From: Chloroflexota bacterium
GTDB taxonomy: Bacteria; Chloroflexota; Dehalococcoidia; SHYB01
Direction of reading: 5' to 3'
Assembly (NCBI GenBank): GCA_016200725.1
Contig: JACQEE010000215.1
Coordinates: 1-7,034, forward strand
Length of the DNA: 7,034 nt
Each line of letters starts with the position of its first letter. Position 1 is the first letter of the stretch. Positions 5,718-7,034 of the stretch are shown here, piece after piece. The translations under genes and the position numbers were made by a program. The notes under the pieces were generated by a model that saw only the letters and a program-made list of their open reading frames with translations, did not search any database and was not told where the DNA came from.

Positions 5718-6437
5718 GTGATTAGGACGCCGGGCGGCTGGGAGATAGAATACCCACTACTGCCAAGGGTAGGGGGAGAACCTATGCCAAGCGGGAAGTG
5801 TCCGTATTGCAAGCGAGATACGAACTTTGACGTTGTCCACAACCTCAGTCAATCGCGCTTCGCATCAACCGGAGGGCGTGAGCGGGGGGCGTCAATCGGG
5901 TACGTAATGCTGGCCAAGTGTAGTCACGAGAATTGTAATGGCATCGTCTATAAGGAGTTCGTTGATAACCAAGAGCGAGTCCAATTCCCGCCAGGACGAA
6001 TACTCGCCGACCCGATGCTAGAAGACGATGTCAGGCGGTCATTTCAGGGCGCATTAGACCTCTACGCTTCAGGTCACTGGAATCCATGCTGTGACACCCT
6101 ACGCCGGAGCCTGTCTGAAACCTTGGCGCACCTTGAACGTGATGAAGGGCTTTATAAGCCTGATGCTAAGAAGCCAGGACTTGCCGATCGAATCAAGGCG
6201 TTGGTGGACTGCGGACGGTTGACCAAACAGATCGGTGAATGGGCCTCTACTGCCAACCTCCAAGCCATCCTTGCAGTGCACGGAGAGGAATACGGTGGCT
6301 GGTGGGGCGAGGAAGACGACTCTACAGAGCTGCTGGAGTTCGTAAAGTGGCTCCAGAACTATTCGCTCATCATGCCCAAGCAAATGAAAGCCAGACGGGA
6401 AAGCATCGAGGCCATTCGTAAGGAACATGGGCGATGA
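5718..6437 (+). CDS. DUF4145 domain protein with N-terminal zinc ribbon
   Basis: The product is 239 residues. An N-terminal zinc ribbon is formed by CPYC (Cys28, Cys31) and CSHENC (Cys68, Cys73), with NGIVY after the second knuckle. The C-terminal half resembles DUF4145: DPMLEDDVRRSFQGALDLY, then the core helix WNPCCDTLRRSLSETL (about 121-136), LADRIKALVDCGRLTKQIGEWA (155-176), and LLEFVKWLQNYSLIMP near the end. The family's biochemical function is unknown. It occurs alone in mobile or prophage-like settings and fused to restriction-enzyme subunits such as HsdR, so a defence-related role is possible but not shown here. The GTG start is fixed by a perfect ribosome site. By eye its GC content is lower than that of gatB and yajQ, and it stands alone between them in the opposite direction, which suggests an inserted gene. 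It converges on yajQ across 113 bases, in which I see no clear terminator. Confidence 0.75.
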   Translation: MIRTPGGWEIEYPLLPRVGGEPMPSGKCPYCKRDTNFDVVHNLSQSRFASTGGRERGASIGYVMLAKCSHENCNGIVYKEFVDNQERVQFPPGRILADPMLEDDVRRSFQGALDLYASGHWNPCCDTLRRSLSETLAHLERDEGLYKPDAKKPGLADRIKALVDCGRLTKQIGEWASTANLQAILAVHGEEYGGWWGEEDDSTELLEFVKWLQNYSLIMPKQMKARRESIEAIRKEHGR

Positions 6438-6550
6438 CTACGCTACAGCCCTTACAGACGCCCGCGTTCGTGTTGCCAACGCCTGAGCCTGAAGCACGAT
6501 AACCGCAAGCAACGCTGCAATGGGCCGTCGTCACCATGCGCTGCCAGTGA

Positions 6551-7034
6551 CTACTCTCTGAAGTTCACGTACTGGAACGGCTGGTCGGCCTTCATCTGAC
6601 GGACGCGAGCGCTCACGGTCTGAAGGTCGTCGCGCTTCTTGCCGCTGACACGCACGTCCTCGCCCTGGATGGAAGCCTGGACTTTGAGACCACTGTCCTT
6701 GATGTCCTTGACGATGCGCTTGGCCATCTCCTGGGGGATGCCCTGCTTGATGCCGACGACCTGCTTGATCGTGCCGCCGCTCGCGGGCTGGGCCTGTTTG
6801 AAGTCGAGCGCGGCGGGGTCGACGCTGCGACGGACGAGGTACTTGGCGAGCAACTCCTGGATCTGGCGCAGTTTATAGTCGTCGTCGGCGACGAGCGTGA
6901 TCTCCTGCTCGAGGCGCTCGATAGAAGACTTGCTGTCCTTGAAGTCGTAGCGCTCGCGGATCTCGCGCTTCACGCCTTGCAGCGCGTTGTCCACTTCGGC
7001 GAGGTTGGTGCGTGAAACGATATCGAACGAGGGC
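6551..7034 (-). CDS. yajQ: YajQ family nucleotide-binding protein, start just outside window
   Basis: The frame stays open to the window edge and reads PSFDIVSRTNLAEVDNAL, the standard YajQ N-terminus. The last base of the window is the G of the expected ATG, so only two bases are missing and the full protein would be 161 residues, normal for the family. Further marks are ERYDFKDSKSSIE, ITLVADDDYKL, GGTIKQVVGIKQGIPQE (about 102-118), AKRIVKDIKDSGLKVQASIQG, VRVSGKKRDDLQ and the C-terminal QPFQYVNFRE. The fold is two ferredoxin-like halves. Family members bind nucleotides and RNA, and one from Xanthomonas is a cyclic di-GMP effector acting with a transcription factor; which applies here cannot be told. 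It is a conserved cytoplasmic protein. Its promoter lies outside the window. Confidence 0.95.
   Translation of the reverse strand, partial: PSFDIVSRTNLAEVDNALQGVKREIRERYDFKDSKSSIERLEQEITLVADDDYKLRQIQELLAKYLVRRSVDPAALDFKQAQPASGGTIKQVVGIKQGIPQEMAKRIVKDIKDSGLKVQASIQGEDVRVSGKKRDDLQTVSARVRQMKADQPFQYVNFRE

Noticed and set aside
1..7034. CRISPR arrays, tRNA genes, insertion sequences or att sites.
   Set aside because: I saw no regularly spaced repeats, no cloverleaf-like sequence and no transposase or integrase coding sequence on either strand.

Overview
The window looks like a piece of a fairly GC-rich bacterial chromosome: conserved housekeeping genes on one side and a variable RHS (YD-repeat) polymorphic-toxin region on the other. 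The housekeeping genes (yajQ, gatB, secG, a SAM hydroxide adenosyltransferase) are bacterial in type. The small HAD phosphatase and the LamG-fused RHS protein would suit a Chloroflexota-like lineage, but that placement is a guess from remembered protein resemblance, and there is no rRNA or tRNA here to support it.

Right part (about 2640-7034). YajQ (minus, its 5' end cut by the window by only two bases) faces a plus-strand DUF4145/zinc-ribbon protein that has an AGGAGG ribosome site and a GTG start. This protein and gatB are transcribed divergently. On the minus strand gatB, secG and the SAM hydrolase gene follow each other with gaps of 55 and 49 bases and may be co-transcribed. gatB has a recognisable promoter that also fixes its start codon. 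The SAM hydrolase gene converges on, and overlaps by 22 bases, a small plus-strand HAD-type phosphatase with its own promoter and ribosome site.

Left part (1-2561, all minus strand). This is a toxin-type module. An RHS protein lacking its 5' end (end of one LamG domain, a whole LamG domain, an RHS core with the PxxxxDPxG cleavage motif, then a 232-residue hydrophobic variable C-terminus) is followed 12 bases later by a TTG-started gene for a three-helix membrane protein, in the usual place of an immunity gene. Six bases after that gene's stop the sequence reverts to LamG: 143 bases about 84% identical to 1841-1984 inside the RHS gene, carrying a one-base frameshift. This looks like a LamG-core-toxin-immunity cassette joined to the remains of a second RHS gene that runs out of the window. 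By eye, the toxin tip and immunity gene are poorer in GC than the LamG and housekeeping sequence, as is common for exchanged RHS tips.

The most interesting point is the toxin/immunity candidate: I do not recognise a named toxin family in the hydrophobic C-terminus, and its partner is a membrane protein, which together suggest an effector acting on the inner membrane. This is inference from layout and composition. The missing 5' end also leaves open whether this copy is live or a silent cassette.
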